Below are positions 1 to 10,096 of a DNA stretch of 64,000 nucleotides, piece by piece (position 1 is the stretch's first letter; the number at the start of each line of letters is the position of its first letter). The notes beneath the pieces were generated by a model, which made no database searches, was not told the origin of the DNA, and was given only the letters and a program-made list of their open reading frames with translations. Origin of the DNA: Saccharomonospora viridis DSM 43017 (GTDB taxonomy: Bacteria > Actinomycetota > Actinomycetes > Mycobacteriales > Pseudonocardiaceae); contig NC_013159.1 of NCBI RefSeq assembly GCF_000023865.1, positions 3,312,001 through 3,376,000 of the forward strand, written 5' to 3'. The translations under genes and the position numbers were made by a program.

Positions 1-2501
1 CGGTGGGGGTGGTGTTCGAGGAAGCGTTCCTGTTCTCGACCTCGGTGCGGGACAACATCGCCTACGGCAGACCCGACGCCAGCGACGAGGAGGTCGTGGC
101 CGCGGCGAAGGCGGCCGAGGCGCACGAGTTCATCAGCGACCTGCCCGAGGGTTACGACACTCAGGTGGGGGAACGCGGGCTCACGTTGTCGGGCGGGCAA
201 CGCCAACGGCTCGCCTTGGCCCGCGCCCTGCTCACCGACCCCCGGGTGCTCGTGCTCGACGACGCGACCTCGGCCGTGGACACGGTCACCGAGGCGGCGA
301 TCCACGACACGCTCCGCAGCGTGACGCGCAGCAGGACCACCATTCTCATCGCGCACCGCCGTTCCACGCTCTCGCTCGCCGACCGCATCGCGGTGCTCGA
401 CGAGGGCCGGGTGGTCGACGTCGGCGCCTTCGAGGAGTTGTGGCAACGGTGCGACCTGTTCCGCGACCTGGTGCGGGGTCCCGGTGACGATGCCGAGGAG
501 ATCCACCGCGACGGTGACCTAGCCCCTGACGCCACGGGTGTCACGCCACGGCTGTGGCCGCGGACCGACGAGGACGACCTCACCCGCTCCGCCGCGTCCA
601 CGGCCACACTGCATCACAGGACCGCGGTCGGCGGGCCGGGTTCCCGCGCGGCACTCGACCTGCCGCCCACCCCGGAACTGTTGGAGCGGGTACGCAAACT
701 GCCCGAGGCCACGGGTGAGCCGAGGCTGGATGGAGTGGACCCCACCGCGCCGGACCCGAATTTCCGACTGCGGGGCCTGTTGCGTCCGGTGCGTGCGCTG
801 TTGGCGGCCGTGGTGGCGCTGGTGGCCGTCGACGCGCTCGCCGTCATCGCGATACCCGCGCTCTACGAACGCGGTGTGGACGACGGTGTGCGCGCGGGCG
901 TGGAGTCCGTGGTGTGGCTCGCGGCGGGAGCGGGTGCGCTGGTGGTCGCGGTCAACTGGCTCGCCGTGTTCGCGCAGCCCCGGTTGACCGCCCGCACGGG
1001 TGAGTCCGTGCTCTACACGCTGCGGGTACGCAGCTATGCCCACTTACAGCGGCTGGGTCTGGACTACTACGAGCGCGAACTCGCCGGTCGGATCATGACC
1101 CGCATGACCACCGACGTGGACGCGTTGTCGTCGTTCCTGCAAACGGGACTCGCCACGGCGGTCATCAGCGTGCTCACGCTCACGGGCATCGGTGTGGCGT
1201 TGCTGGTGACCGATGTCGAGCTGGCGTTGTTCGCGTTCTCGGTGCTGCCGGTGCTGGCGGTGGCCACCGTGTTGTTCCGCCGGCGTGCCTCGGCCGCCTA
1301 CTCCGAGGCGCGGGAACGGGTGAGCACCGTGAACGCCGACATGCAGGAGAACGTCTCCGGCCTGCGTGTCGCCCAGGCTTACACGCGTGAGCAGCGGTCG
1401 GCCGAGCAGTTCGCCTCCCGCAGCGACGCGTATCGGCGTTCCCGGCTGCGTGCGCAACGGTACGTGGCGACGTACTTCCCGTTCGTGACCCTGTTGTCCG
1501 GGGTCGCGGAGGCCATCGTCTTGGTGGTCGGTGCCCAGCGGGTCGCCGACGGCACGCTCACCGTCGGGGTGCTCATGGCGTTCCTGCTGTACCTGGGGCT
1601 GTTCTTCACCCCGGTCCAGCAGTTGTCCAACGTCTTCGACGCCTATCAACAGGCCAAGGTGGGGTTGCGTCGTATCGGTGACCTGCTGCGCACACCGACC
1701 TCGGTGCCCGAACCGGAGCAGCCCGTTCCGGTGCCACCACGGCTGCGGGGCGAGGTCGAACTGGTGGACGTCGACTTCTACTACCCGGAGACCGAGACCC
1801 CCGCGCTGGACGGTGTCAGCCTGCATGTGCCCCCGGGCACGACCGTGGCGTTGGTGGGCGCGACGGGCGCGGGTAAATCCACGGTGATCAAACTGATCGC
1901 GCGGTTCTACGACGCCACCCGGGGTCGGGTGTGCATCGACGGGGTGGACGTGCGCGATTACGACCTCGAGGCGTTGCGCGGCCGGGTCGGGGTGGTGCCG
2001 CAGGAGTCGCACCTGTTCTCCGGCACGGTGGCCGACAACGTGCGCTACGGCCGGCCCGACGCCACCGACGCCGAGGTGGAGGCCGCCGTCCGCCGCGTGG
2101 GCGCGCTCGACGCCATCGCGGCCCTGCCGAACGGCTTTCGGCAGCAGGTCGGGGAACGGGGACGCTCGCTGTCGGCCGGGCAGCGTCAGCTGGTGTCGTT
2201 GGCGCGGGCGGAGTTGGTGGACCCCGACGTGCTGCTGTTGGACGAGGCGACCGCGGCGCTCGACCCGGCCACCGAGGCCGCCGTACTTCGCGCGACCGAC
2301 CGACTGACCTCGACCCGCACCACGTTCGTGGTCGCCCACCGACTGGCCACCGCCGCGCGCGCCGACGTGATCGTGGTGCTGGACCACGGCCGCATCGTCG
2401 AGCAGGGCACGCACGAGGAACTGCTGGCCGCCGGCGGCCGGTACGCGAAGATGTGGCACGCGAGTGATCCGGACAACCCGAACCCGCTCCAAATCGGCTG
2501 A
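1..2501 (+). CDS. Fused ABC exporter, C-terminal part (5' end outside window)
   Basis: The reading frame is open from the first bases, so the N-terminus lies upstream of the window and the GTG at position 3 is only an internal valine. What remains is the end of a first nucleotide-binding domain (Q-loop region, LSGGQRQR signature, Walker B VLVLDDATSAVD, H-loop AHRR), a linker, a second six-helix membrane domain (about residues 265-560) and a complete second NBD (Walker A GATGAGKST, signature LSAGQRQ, Walker B VLLLDEATAALD, H-loop AHRLAT). It is therefore a full-length single-chain exporter of the B-type multidrug/lipid class. NBD1 has Asp where the catalytic Glu normally follows Walker B, so hydrolysis is probably asymmetric and NBD2 dominant. 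The substrate cannot be read from sequence. The stop is followed by about 350 bp without a gene. Confidence 0.93.
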   Translation, partial: VGVVFEEAFLFSTSVRDNIAYGRPDASDEEVVAAAKAAEAHEFISDLPEGYDTQVGERGLTLSGGQRQRLALARALLTDPRVLVLDDATSAVDTVTEAAIHDTLRSVTRSRTTILIAHRRSTLSLADRIAVLDEGRVVDVGAFEELWQRCDLFRDLVRGPGDDAEEIHRDGDLAPDATGVTPRLWPRTDEDDLTRSAASTATLHHRTAVGGPGSRAALDLPPTPELLERVRKLPEATGEPRLDGVDPTAPDPNFRLRGLLRPVRALLAAVVALVAVDALAVIAIPALYERGVDDGVRAGVESVVWLAAGAGALVVAVNWLAVFAQPRLTARTGESVLYTLRVRSYAHLQRLGLDYYERELAGRIMTRMTTDVDALSSFLQTGLATAVISVLTLTGIGVALLVTDVELALFAFSVLPVLAVATVLFRRRASAAYSEARERVSTVNADMQENVSGLRVAQAYTREQRSAEQFASRSDAYRRSRLRAQRYVATYFPFVTLLSGVAEAIVLVVGAQRVADGTLTVGVLMAFLLYLGLFFTPVQQLSNVFDAYQQAKVGLRRIGDLLRTPTSVPEPEQPVPVPPRLRGEVELVDVDFYYPETETPALDGVSLHVPPGTTVALVGATGAGKSTVIKLIARFYDATRGRVCIDGVDVRDYDLEALRGRVGVVPQESHLFSGTVADNVRYGRPDATDAEVEAAVRRVGALDAIAALPNGFRQQVGERGRSLSAGQRQLVSLARAELVDPDVLLLDEATAALDPATEAAVLRATDRLTSTRTTFVVAHRLATAARADVIVVLDHGRIVEQGTHEELLAAGGRYAKMWHASDPDNPNPLQIG

Positions 2502-2852
2502 TCTGGGGTTTTGCGGGGTCAGCACCGGGGCCTTGGTCTCGAAGGGGCAACGAAAACCCCACTCTATTGCCAGAACCGGCCGCAAGATGTGAGAGTTTGC
2601 CCCACCTTCGCAGTGCTGCTTCACCGCTTCCGCAGTTGCTTCCGGCAATGAAGCCAATACACTTTCCGTGACGCCTAAGCAGCGTCCAGGGTTGCTGTGG
2701 GGATTCTCACCTTATCGATCCAGTCCCGCGAGGGCGCGCTCCGCACCACGTCGCCGGCGAGTTCGGTGACACGCGGCGAAACCGGGGGGTTAGCCTGGTA
2801 GATGCGAGAATCACCCAACCAAGATCGAGACGGATAGAGGCGAGTCCTAGCC
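2502..2852. other. Intergenic region upstream of kgd
   Basis: There is no convincing gene here. A weak inverted repeat (tggggtttt at 2504-2512 and aaaacccca at 2553-2561) might terminate the ABC exporter transcript, but the loop is long. The kgd promoter must lie in the right half. A gaggcgag sequence about 10 nt before the GTG start is a plausible ribosome binding site. Confidence 0.5.
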
Positions 2853-5800
2853 GTGTCCAGCAGCAGCCCTGCGTCACAATTCGGTCCCAACGAGTGGCTC
2901 GTCGAGGAGATGTACGACCGCTTCCTCGACGACCCTTCCTCAGTCGATGCCGCATGGCATGAGTTCTTCGCCGACTTCCAACCCAGCCAGGATGCACAGG
3001 CACGGTCCGAAGGCGCAGAGCAGAAGTCGCCAGCCAACGGCCAGCCAGCAACGCAGACCGCCCCGAAGCAGACAGCGCCGGCGACGCCGACCACGTCCCC
3101 GTCCCCGAAGACGGAATCCGTCGCGGCACCCCAGACCACGCCCCAGGGCGCAAAGACCAAACCCGCCACGCCGAAGAGCGAGCCGCCGCAGTCCACGCCC
3201 GGCTCCACCGGTACCTCCGCGACCGCGAGGACCGCACCGCCGAAGAAGCCGAGCGAGCCCGAGCGCAAGCCGCTGCGCGGTGTGGCCGCGACCATCGCCA
3301 AGAACATGGACGCCTCGCTGAGCGTCCCCACCGCCACCAGCGTGCGCGCCGTGCCCGCGAAGCTGATGGCCGACAACCGGATCGTCATCAACAACCACCT
3401 GAGGCGCGCCCGTGGGGGCAAGGTCTCCTACACCCACCTCATCGGGTACGCGATGATCCGCGCGCTGCACGACTTCCCCAACATGAACCGGCACTACGCC
3501 GTCATCGACGGCAAGCCGCACGTGGTGACGCCTGAGCACATCAACCTCGGCCTCGCCATCGACATGAAGGGCAAGGACGGGCAGCGCTCCCTGGTCGTGG
3601 CCTCCATCAAGAACTGCGAGAACATGACGTTCCTCCAGTTCTGGCAGGCCTACGAGGACATCGTCCGCAAGGCGCGGAACAACAAGCTGACCGCCGACGA
3701 CTTCGCCGGCACCACGATCTCGCTGACCAACCCGGGTGGCATCGGCACCAACCACTCGGTGCCACGACTGCAGCAGGGCCAGGGTGCGATCATCGGCGTC
3801 GGTGCCATGGAGTACCCCGCCCCCTTCCAGGGCACCAGTGAGCAGACGCTCAACCAGCTCGGCGTCAGCAAGATCATGACGCTGACCTCGACCTACGACC
3901 ACCGCATCATCCAGGGCGCGGAGTCGGGCGAGTTCCTCAAGCGCATCCACGGCCTGCTGCTCGGTGAGGACGGCTTCTACGACGACATCTTCACCTCGCT
4001 GCGCATCCCGTACGAGCCGGTGCGCTGGGTGGAGGACATCCCCGAAGGGGAGATCGACAAGACCGCCCGCGTGCTGAAGCTGATCGAGGCCTACCGGACG
4101 CGCGGCCACCTGATGGCCGACACCGACCCGCTGAACTACCGCCAGCGCAGGCACGAGGACCTCGACATCCTGTCCCACGGCCTGACCTTGTGGGACCTCG
4201 ACCGCGAGTTCGCGGTGGGCGGCTTCGCCGGCAAGGAACGCATGAAACTGCGTGACGTGCTCGGCGTGCTGCGGGACTCGTACTGCCGCACGGTGGGTGT
4301 GGAGTACACGCACATCCTCGACCCTGACGAGCGCCGCTGGATCCAGGAGCGGGTGGAGGTTCCGCACGAGAAGCCGAGCCCGGCGGTCCAGAAGTACATC
4401 CTCAGCAAGCTCAACGCCGCCGAGGCGTTCGAGACGTTCCTGCAGACCAAGTACGTCGGGCAGAAGCGGTTCTCGCTCGAGGGTGGCGAGACCATGATCC
4501 CGCTGCTGGACACGGTGCTGGACAGGGCCGCCGAGTACCAGCTCGACGAGGTCGTCATCGGCATGCCGCACCGTGGCCGGCTGAACGTGCTGGCCAACAT
4601 CGTCGGCAAGCCGATCTCGCAGATCTTCCAGGAGTTCGAGGGCAACCTCGACCCCGGCCAGGCGCACGGCTCCGGTGACGTGAAGTACCACCTCGGTGCC
4701 GAGGGCAAGTACTTCCGCATGTTCGGCGACGGCGAGACGAAGGTGTCGCTGACGGCGAACCCGTCGCACCTGGAGACCGTCGACCCGGTGCTGGAAGGCA
4801 TCGTCCGGGCCAAGCAGGACCTGTTGGACAAGGGCGAGCGGGACTCCGGTGGCTTCAGCGTCATGCCGGTGCTGCTGCACGGTGACGCGGCGTTCGCGGG
4901 CCAGGGTGTGGTGGCGGAGACGCTGAACCTGGCGATGCTGCGCGGCTACCGCACCGGCGGCACCGTGCACGTGATCATCAACAACCAGGTCGGGTTCACC
5001 ACCGCGCCCGAACACGCTCGTTCGTCGCAGTACGCCACCGACGTGGCGAAGATGATCGGCGCGCCGATCTTCCACGTCAACGGCGACGACCCCGAGGCCG
5101 CCTACTGGGTGGCGCGGCTGGCCGTGGACTACCGCCAGACGTTCAACAAGGACGTCGTGATCGACTTGATCTGCTACCGGCGCCGCGGCCACAACGAGGG
5201 CGACGACCCGTCGATGACGCAGCCTCGCATGTACGACGTCATCGACGCCAAGCGCAGCGTGCGGAAGACCTACACCGAGGCGCTCATCGGCCGTGGCGAC
5301 ATCTCCATGGAGGAGGCCGAGGCGGCGCTGCGTGACTTCTCCACCCAGCTCGAGCACGTGTTCAAGGAAGTCCGGGAGCTGGAGAAGCACCCCATCGCGC
5401 CGAGCCCGTCGGTGGAGCAGCGGCAGCAGGTGCCGGCCCAGGTCCCGACCGCGGTGACCCGCGACGTCATAGAGCGCATCGGCGACGCGTTCGTCAACCT
5501 GCCGGAGGGCTTCACCCCGCACCCGAGGGTCAAGCCGGTGCTCGAGCGGCGGCAGAAGATGTCGCGCGAGGGCAACATCGACTGGGCGTTCGGCGAGCTG
5601 CTCGCCTTCGGCTCGCTGGCGTTGGAGGGACGCCTGGTGCGGTTGTCCGGCCAGGACTCGCGTCGTGGCACGTTCTCCCAGCGCCACGCGGTGCTGATCG
5701 ACCGGAAGACGGGCGAGGAGTTCGCGCCGCTGCAGCACCTCTCCGAGGACCAGGGCCGGGTCATGGTCTACGACTCAGCGCTGTCCGAGTACGCGGCGGT

Positions 5801-6608
5801 GGGCTTCGAGTACGGCTACTCGGTGGCCAACTCCGAGGCGCTGGTGATGTGGGAGGCGCAGTTCGGCGACTTCGTCAACGGCGCCCAGACCGTCATCGAC
5901 GAGTACATCTCGTCCGGTGAGGCGAAGTGGGGCCAGGTGTCCGACGTGGTGCTGCTGCTGCCGCACGGTCACGAGGGTCAGGGTCCCGACCACACCTCCG
6001 GCCGGATCGAGCGGTTCCTCCAGCTCTGCGCGGAGCACTCGATGACGGTGACGATGCCGTCCACGCCGGCGAACTACTTCCACCTGCTGCGCAGGCACGC
6101 CCTGGACGGTGTGAACCGACCGCTGATCGTGTTCACGCCGAAGTCGATGCTGCGCAACAAGGCGGCGACCTCGGCGGTGGAGGACTTCATCGGTGACTCG
6201 AAGTTCCTATCGGTCATCGGTGAGCAGGAGATCGCCCCGGAGGACACCCGCAAGGTGCTGCTGACCTCCGGCAAGCTCTACTGGGAGCTGGTGGAGGAGC
6301 GCCGCAAGCGTGGCGCGAACGATGTGGCGATCATCCGGATCGAGCAGTACTACCCGCTGCCGAAGAAGAAGCTGCGCGCCGAGATGGAGAAGTACAGCCA
6401 CGTCGACAAGGTGCTCTGGGTGCAGGAGGAACCCGAGAACCAGGGTGCGTGGCCGTTCTTCGGGCTGAACCTGCCGCGCAGGATGCCCGACGTGTTCCCG
6501 CGCCTCGACGTCGTGGCACGTCGCCCGATGGCCGCGCCGTCGGCGGGTTCTTCCAAGGTGCACGAGGTGGAGCAGAAGGCGTTGATCGCCAAGGCTTTCG
6601 AGGACTGA
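2853..6608 (+). CDS. kgd: Multifunctional 2-oxoglutarate decarboxylase / 2-oxoglutarate dehydrogenase E1-E2 (Kgd)
   Basis: This 1,251-residue protein has the mycobacterial Kgd/SucA architecture: a short E1-type N-terminus ([15 protein letters not shown]), a disordered Pro/Ala/Thr-rich linker (about 45-130), an E2-like acyltransferase core with the catalytic [16 protein letters not shown] segment (about 350), then the thiamine-diphosphate E1 domains ([32 protein letters not shown], and a C-terminal transketolase-like region). It decarboxylates 2-oxoglutarate in the TCA cycle and, with the lipoamide dehydrogenase and E2 partners, can feed succinyl-CoA. In mycobacteria the N-terminal region also binds the phosphopeptide-sensing regulator GarA; that is family knowledge and is not visible here. 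The start is GTG at 2853, matching the usual N-terminus. The gene is monocistronic, closed by a strong terminator. Confidence 0.97.
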   Translation: MSSSSPASQFGPNEWLVEEMYDRFLDDPSSVDAAWHEFFADFQPSQDAQARSEGAEQKSPANGQPATQTAPKQTAPATPTTSPSPKTESVAAPQTTPQGAKTKPATPKSEPPQSTPGSTGTSATARTAPPKKPSEPERKPLRGVAATIAKNMDASLSVPTATSVRAVPAKLMADNRIVINNHLRRARGGKVSYTHLIGYAMIRALHDFPNMNRHYAVIDGKPHVVTPEHINLGLAIDMKGKDGQRSLVVASIKNCENMTFLQFWQAYEDIVRKARNNKLTADDFAGTTISLTNPGGIGTNHSVPRLQQGQGAIIGVGAMEYPAPFQGTSEQTLNQLGVSKIMTLTSTYDHRIIQGAESGEFLKRIHGLLLGEDGFYDDIFTSLRIPYEPVRWVEDIPEGEIDKTARVLKLIEAYRTRGHLMADTDPLNYRQRRHEDLDILSHGLTLWDLDREFAVGGFAGKERMKLRDVLGVLRDSYCRTVGVEYTHILDPDERRWIQERVEVPHEKPSPAVQKYILSKLNAAEAFETFLQTKYVGQKRFSLEGGETMIPLLDTVLDRAAEYQLDEVVIGMPHRGRLNVLANIVGKPISQIFQEFEGNLDPGQAHGSGDVKYHLGAEGKYFRMFGDGETKVSLTANPSHLETVDPVLEGIVRAKQDLLDKGERDSGGFSVMPVLLHGDAAFAGQGVVAETLNLAMLRGYRTGGTVHVIINNQVGFTTAPEHARSSQYATDVAKMIGAPIFHVNGDDPEAAYWVARLAVDYRQTFNKDVVIDLICYRRRGHNEGDDPSMTQPRMYDVIDAKRSVRKTYTEALIGRGDISMEEAEAALRDFSTQLEHVFKEVRELEKHPIAPSPSVEQRQQVPAQVPTAVTRDVIERIGDAFVNLPEGFTPHPRVKPVLERRQKMSREGNIDWAFGELLAFGSLALEGRLVRLSGQDSRRGTFSQRHAVLIDRKTGEEFAPLQHLSEDQGRVMVYDSALSEYAAVGFEYGYSVANSEALVMWEAQFGDFVNGAQTVIDEYISSGEAKWGQVSDVVLLLPHGHEGQGPDHTSGRIERFLQLCAEHSMTVTMPSTPANYFHLLRRHALDGVNRPLIVFTPKSMLRNKAATSAVEDFIGDSKFLSVIGEQEIAPEDTRKVLLTSGKLYWELVEERRKRGANDVAIIRIEQYYPLPKKKLRAEMEKYSHVDKVLWVQEEPENQGAWPFFGLNLPRRMPDVFPRLDVVARRPMAAPSAGSSKVHEVEQKALIAKAFED

Positions 6609-6636
6609 GAGCCGCCCCGCCAGCTGTTCGGACCAT

Positions 6637-6677
6637 GACAGCCGGTCTCCCCCCGGGAGGCCGGCTGTCGGCTTTTC
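6637..6677 (+). terminator. Rho-independent terminator of kgd
   Basis: A 15-bp stem (arms 6637-6651 and 6655-6669, one G-U pair) with a 3-nt loop is followed by ggctttt. It begins 29 nt after the kgd stop codon. Confidence 0.9.
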
Positions 6678-6993
6678 TGCGGTGGCAACCCCGAAACGAT
6701 CAGAAAAACGCCTAATTGAATTAGGTTAGCACTGTCCGAATTGTCCCACGAACACCACCCTCATTTTCTCAGGTTATCTTAAGAATTGAACGACCGATCA
6801 GCGATATGCATCACTGAAACCTGGATAATCCCGCTCGGGCCAACCTATGGTCATTCGCGTACCGATCCGACATCGAAGATTCCGTCGCGGTCCGGTGCGA
6901 TCCACGTCATCGAGGACGTCGAATACCCCCACGGAATCACCGGCCGTGACTCGCCTTTCGGCACGGAATTCATTTGACAGGGAGAGGAAATAC
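6678..6993 (+). other. Leader/promoter region of the flavin monooxygenase
   Basis: No gene is supported. The frame of the downstream gene is open back to 6847, but the first good start with a ribosome binding site is 6994. A candidate -10 (TATCTT near 6775-6780) would give an unusually long untranslated leader of about 200 nt. I recognise no riboswitch in it. Confidence 0.45.
6711..6725. promoter_or_regulatory. Perfect 7-1-7 palindrome, candidate operator
   Basis: The sequence cctaatt-g-aattagg is a perfect inverted repeat with a 1-nt centre, AT-rich against its surroundings, about 60 bp upstream of the candidate -10 of the monooxygenase gene. It runs into ttaggttagc, which resembles one half of an IdeR/DmdR iron box, but the other half is poor. 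No regulator gene is adjacent. Confidence 0.45.
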
Positions 6994-8355
6994 ATGGCAT
7001 CGCGCGTCGCTGTGATCGGAGCGGGACCGGGCGGATTGGCTCAATTGCACGCCTTCGCGGAGGCGGGCAAGAACGGGGCCGAGCTTCCCGAGCTGGTCTG
7101 CTTCGAAAAGCAAAGCGACTGGGGCGGGATGTGGAACTACACCTGGCGGACCGGAGTGGACGAGGCCGGCGACCCCGTACACGCCAGCATGTACCGCCAT
7201 CTGTGGTCGAACGGCCCCAAGGAATGCCTTGAATTCGCGGATTACACGTTCGACGAACATTTCGGAAAGCCCATCCCCTCCTACCCGCCGCGCGAGGTTC
7301 TTTACGATTACCTCCTGGGCCGGGCGCGCAAGAATGACATTCGTAAATACATTCAGTTCGGGACGGCGGTCCGATGGGTTTCCCACAACGCCGAGAAGAA
7401 CACCTTCAACGTCACCGTCGAGGATCTGAAAACGGGCGACCATCGCACCGAGGAATTCGATTACGTCATCGTTTCCACCGGGCACTTCTCCGTCCCGAAC
7501 ATGCCGGACTTCCCCGGGTTCGAGCAGTTCCCCGGCCGTATCCTGCACTCACACGACTTCCGGGACTCACGCGAGTTCGCCGGACAGGACCTGCTCATCA
7601 TCGGCAGCAGCTATTCGGCTGAGGACCTCGCCCTTCAGGTGAAGAAGTACGGCGCCAACTCGGTGACCATCAGCTACCGCACCGCCCCGATGGGATTCGC
7701 CTGGCCGGAGGGGATCACTGAGGTCCCGCTGCTCACCCGCCTGGACGGGAACACGGCCCACTTCGCCGACGGCAGCTCCCGGCGAGTGGACACGATCCTG
7801 TTGTGCACCGGCTACCGGCACCACTTCCCGTTCCTCGAGAACAGCCTGCGCCTGCGCACCAAGAACGTCCTGTACCCGGACAACCTGTACAAGGGCGTCT
7901 TCTGGGTGGACAACCCGAACCTGATGTACCTGGCCATGCAGGACCTGTACTACACGTTCACGTTGTTCGACGCGCAGGCCTGGTACGCCCGGGATTACGT
8001 ACTCGGCCGTGTGAACCTCCCCTCCGCCGACCAGATGCGCGAGGAGATCGCGAGCTGGCGGGCTCGGGAAGAGGCGCTGTCCAGCATGATGGAGGCCGTC
8101 GAGTTCCAGGCCGACCACCTTCGGGACCTCCTGCAGAACCTGGACTACCCGAAGTTCGACGTCGACATGACCGTGGAGCACTTCCGCACCTGGCTCGGCC
8201 ACAAGCAGGAAGACATCACCGGCTACCGGAACCGCGGCGGCTTCGCCTCGCCCGTCACCGGCACCGTGTCGCCCGCACTCCACACCTCCTGGTGGGAGAT
8301 GCTGGACGACTCCCCCGAGGCCTTCCTCGGTGAATCCGCCGGCAGCGCGAAGTAA
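6994..8355 (+). CDS. Flavin-containing monooxygenase, trimethylamine monooxygenase-like
   Basis: This 453-residue FMO has an N-terminal FAD motif (VAVIGAGPGGLAQLHAF), the segments EKQSDWGGMWNYTWRTG and LWSNGPKECLEFADYTFDEHF that closely recall bacterial trimethylamine monooxygenase (Tmm), the FMO signature region (FPGRILHSHDFRD) and a second Rossmann motif for NADPH (LIIGSSYSAEDLA). Length matches Tmm. Bacterial Tmm N-oxygenates trimethylamine, and relatives oxidise indole or other soft nucleophiles, so the substrate here is inferred only. Start: ATG preceded by gggagagg, chosen over the upstream frame extension. The first half is poorer in GC-ending codons than its neighbours, hinting at acquisition. 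No TMAO demethylase or transporter gene lies nearby. A strong convergent terminator follows. Confidence 0.85.
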   Translation: MASRVAVIGAGPGGLAQLHAFAEAGKNGAELPELVCFEKQSDWGGMWNYTWRTGVDEAGDPVHASMYRHLWSNGPKECLEFADYTFDEHFGKPIPSYPPREVLYDYLLGRARKNDIRKYIQFGTAVRWVSHNAEKNTFNVTVEDLKTGDHRTEEFDYVIVSTGHFSVPNMPDFPGFEQFPGRILHSHDFRDSREFAGQDLLIIGSSYSAEDLALQVKKYGANSVTISYRTAPMGFAWPEGITEVPLLTRLDGNTAHFADGSSRRVDTILLCTGYRHHFPFLENSLRLRTKNVLYPDNLYKGVFWVDNPNLMYLAMQDLYYTFTLFDAQAWYARDYVLGRVNLPSADQMREEIASWRAREEALSSMMEAVEFQADHLRDLLQNLDYPKFDVDMTVEHFRTWLGHKQEDITGYRNRGGFASPVTGTVSPALHTSWWEMLDDSPEAFLGESAGSAK

Positions 8356-8375
8356 GGGATGTCGGATAAAAGGAA

Positions 8376-8425
8376 CCGGACCCGGTCGCTTCCTGGAGCT
8401 CGCAGGGGAAAGCGACCGGGTCCGG
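8376..8425. terminator. Bidirectional terminator hairpin
   Basis: A perfect 16-bp inverted repeat (8376-8391 and 8410-8425) with an 18-nt loop lies between the convergent monooxygenase and subtilase genes. There is no long T run, as is common in actinobacteria. Confidence 0.85.
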
Positions 8426-8521
8426 CCTTCGGCGATAACCGCTTCCGTTCGTTGTGTCCCGTCCGCACCGGGAGCGGTCACCGGTGCGGACGGGGGTTTG
8501 GACGAGTTAGTCGGTCAGTCG

Positions 8522-10096
8522 TCACAGGGTGAGCGTCCAGCTGTTGATGTAGCCGGAGTCACCGTAGTAGACGTCCTGCACGCGCAACGTCCACGTGCCG
8601 TTGGCGGGCGAGTTCGACAGGTCGGCCGTGTAGGTCGTGATCACGTCGCTGCCGAAGTCCAAGAGCGAGGAGCTCTTCAACCGGGTCGTCTCGCCGTCCG
8701 GAGCGACCAGGTCGATCACCAGGTCACCGCGGTAGCTGTGGCGGATGTCCACGTCGATGGTCGCGCTGCTCGACGCGTTGCCCTCGCACCCGGTGATCTC
8801 GATGGTGCTGGTGACCGTGCCCGGGTTCGGGATGTCGACATCCGTGCCGTTGGTGACCGGCTCGCATTCGGTCGGCTCAGGCTCGGGGTTCGGGTCCGGG
8901 TCCGAGCTACCGGCGCCGGTGTAGAGCAGCACGTTGGGCGAACCGCTGCCGGGGTTGCCCACCACGCCGCTGGTGCCGTTGTCCACCAGCGCGTCCCGCA
9001 CCTGCTGCGGGCTCGCCGACGGGTTGTCGGCCAGGTACAGCGCCGCCGCACCCGCGACATGCGGAGTGGCCATCGACGTACCGCTGATGGTGCTGGAGTC
9101 GGTGTCGCTACCGATCCAGGCGGACGTGATGTCACTGCCCGGGGCGAAGATGTCGACGCAGCGGCCGATGTTGGAGAAGCTCGACCGCGCGTCGGTGCGC
9201 GTGGTGGAGCCGACCGTGATGGCTTCCTCGGTCCGGGCGGGAGAGCTGTTGCAGGCGTCGGCGCCGTAGTCGTTACCCGCGGCCAGCGCGTACGTCACAC
9301 CCGCGGCGATGGAGCGGCGCACCGCGTCGTCCACGGCGGTGGACGCGCCGCCGCCGAGGCTCATGTTCGCCACGGCCGGAGCGGTGGCGTTCTCGGTGAC
9401 CCAGTCGATGCCGGCGATCACGCCGTCGTAGGTACCGGAGCCCTGGCAGTTGAGCACTCGGACGGCGATCAGTTCGACGCCCTTGGCCACACCGTAGGAG
9501 CTGCCGCCGATGGTGCCCGCCACGTGCGTGCCGTGCCCGTTGCAGTCGTCGGCGTTGCTGTCGTTGTCGACGAAGTCGTATCCGTGCCGCGCACGTCCCT
9601 CGAAGTCCTCGTGCGTGATCCGGATACCCGTGTCGATGACGTAGGCCTCCACGTTGGAGGCTGTGGTGTCGTAGCTGTAGGAGTCGTCCAGCGGCAGGTT
9701 ACGCTGGTCGACCCGGTCCAAACCCCACGACGGCGGGTTGGTCTGTTCCGCCGTCGTGTGGAACACGCGGTTCTGCTCCACGTAGGCCACACGAGGATCG
9801 GCCGCCGCGCGTTTGGCCATGGCCTCGCTCATCGTGGCCGAGAAACCGTTGAGCGCGTGTTCGTAGACGTGTTCCACATCGGCACCGTGCCGGTCGGCGA
9901 CGTCGGTGACCGACGTCCCGTCCTTGAGCACGACGATGTAGCTGTTGTCGATGGCGTCTTCGGCGTTCGCACCGATGATGACGCCCTCCTGAGCGGCCGC
10001 GGGGAGATTGCCCCCCAACGCCGCGAGGACGGCGACCCCGGCGGTGATTCCGACACCGGCAAGGGTTCTGCCGCTGAGTTTTCGATGCCCTCGCAA
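8522..10096 (-). CDS. Secreted subtilisin-like serine protease with C-terminal P-domain
   Basis: This 524-residue S8 peptidase has an N-terminal signal peptide (hydrophobic run after MRGHRKLSGRT, ending near AAAQ), an I9 inhibitor propeptide (NSYIVVLKDGT, about 50-125) and a catalytic domain with Asp in AYVIDTGIRITHEDF, His in NGHGTHVAGTIGG and Ser in SGTSMATPHVAGAAALY. A Pro/Glu-rich linker leads to a C-terminal proprotein-convertase P-domain (VTSTIEITGCEGNASSSATI to the end). It should be exported, auto-matured and act on extracellular proteins. The start is TTG, fixed by a consensus aggagg five bases upstream. The gene is monocistronic and divergent from the BpsA-like gene. Confidence 0.95.
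   Translation of the reverse strand: MRGHRKLSGRTLAGVGITAGVAVLAALGGNLPAAAQEGVIIGANAEDAIDNSYIVVLKDGTSVTDVADRHGADVEHVYEHALNGFSATMSEAMAKRAAADPRVAYVEQNRVFHTTAEQTNPPSWGLDRVDQRNLPLDDSYSYDTTASNVEAYVIDTGIRITHEDFEGRARHGYDFVDNDSNADDCNGHGTHVAGTIGGSSYGVAKGVELIAVRVLNCQGSGTYDGVIAGIDWVTENATAPAVANMSLGGGASTAVDDAVRRSIAAGVTYALAAGNDYGADACNSSPARTEEAITVGSTTRTDARSSFSNIGRCVDIFAPGSDITSAWIGSDTDSSTISGTSMATPHVAGAAALYLADNPSASPQQVRDALVDNGTSGVVGNPGSGSPNVLLYTGAGSSDPDPNPEPEPTECEPVTNGTDVDIPNPGTVTSTIEITGCEGNASSSATIDVDIRHSYRGDLVIDLVAPDGETTRLKSSSLLDFGSDVITTYTADLSNSPANGTWTLRVQDVYYGDSGYINSWTLTL

Noticed and set aside
3..5. GTG as start codon of the first ABC gene
   Set aside because: The translated product would begin in the middle of a nucleotide-binding domain; the true start is upstream of the window.
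2940..5738. 932-codon open frame on the minus strand opposite kgd
   Set aside because: It is antisense to a certain gene, full of His/Val/Arg/Leu typical of high-GC shadow frames, and has no recognisable domain.
6719..6738. Complete IdeR/DmdR iron box
   Set aside because: Only the left nine bases match the 19-bp consensus; the right half is near random, so it is reported only as a half-site resemblance.
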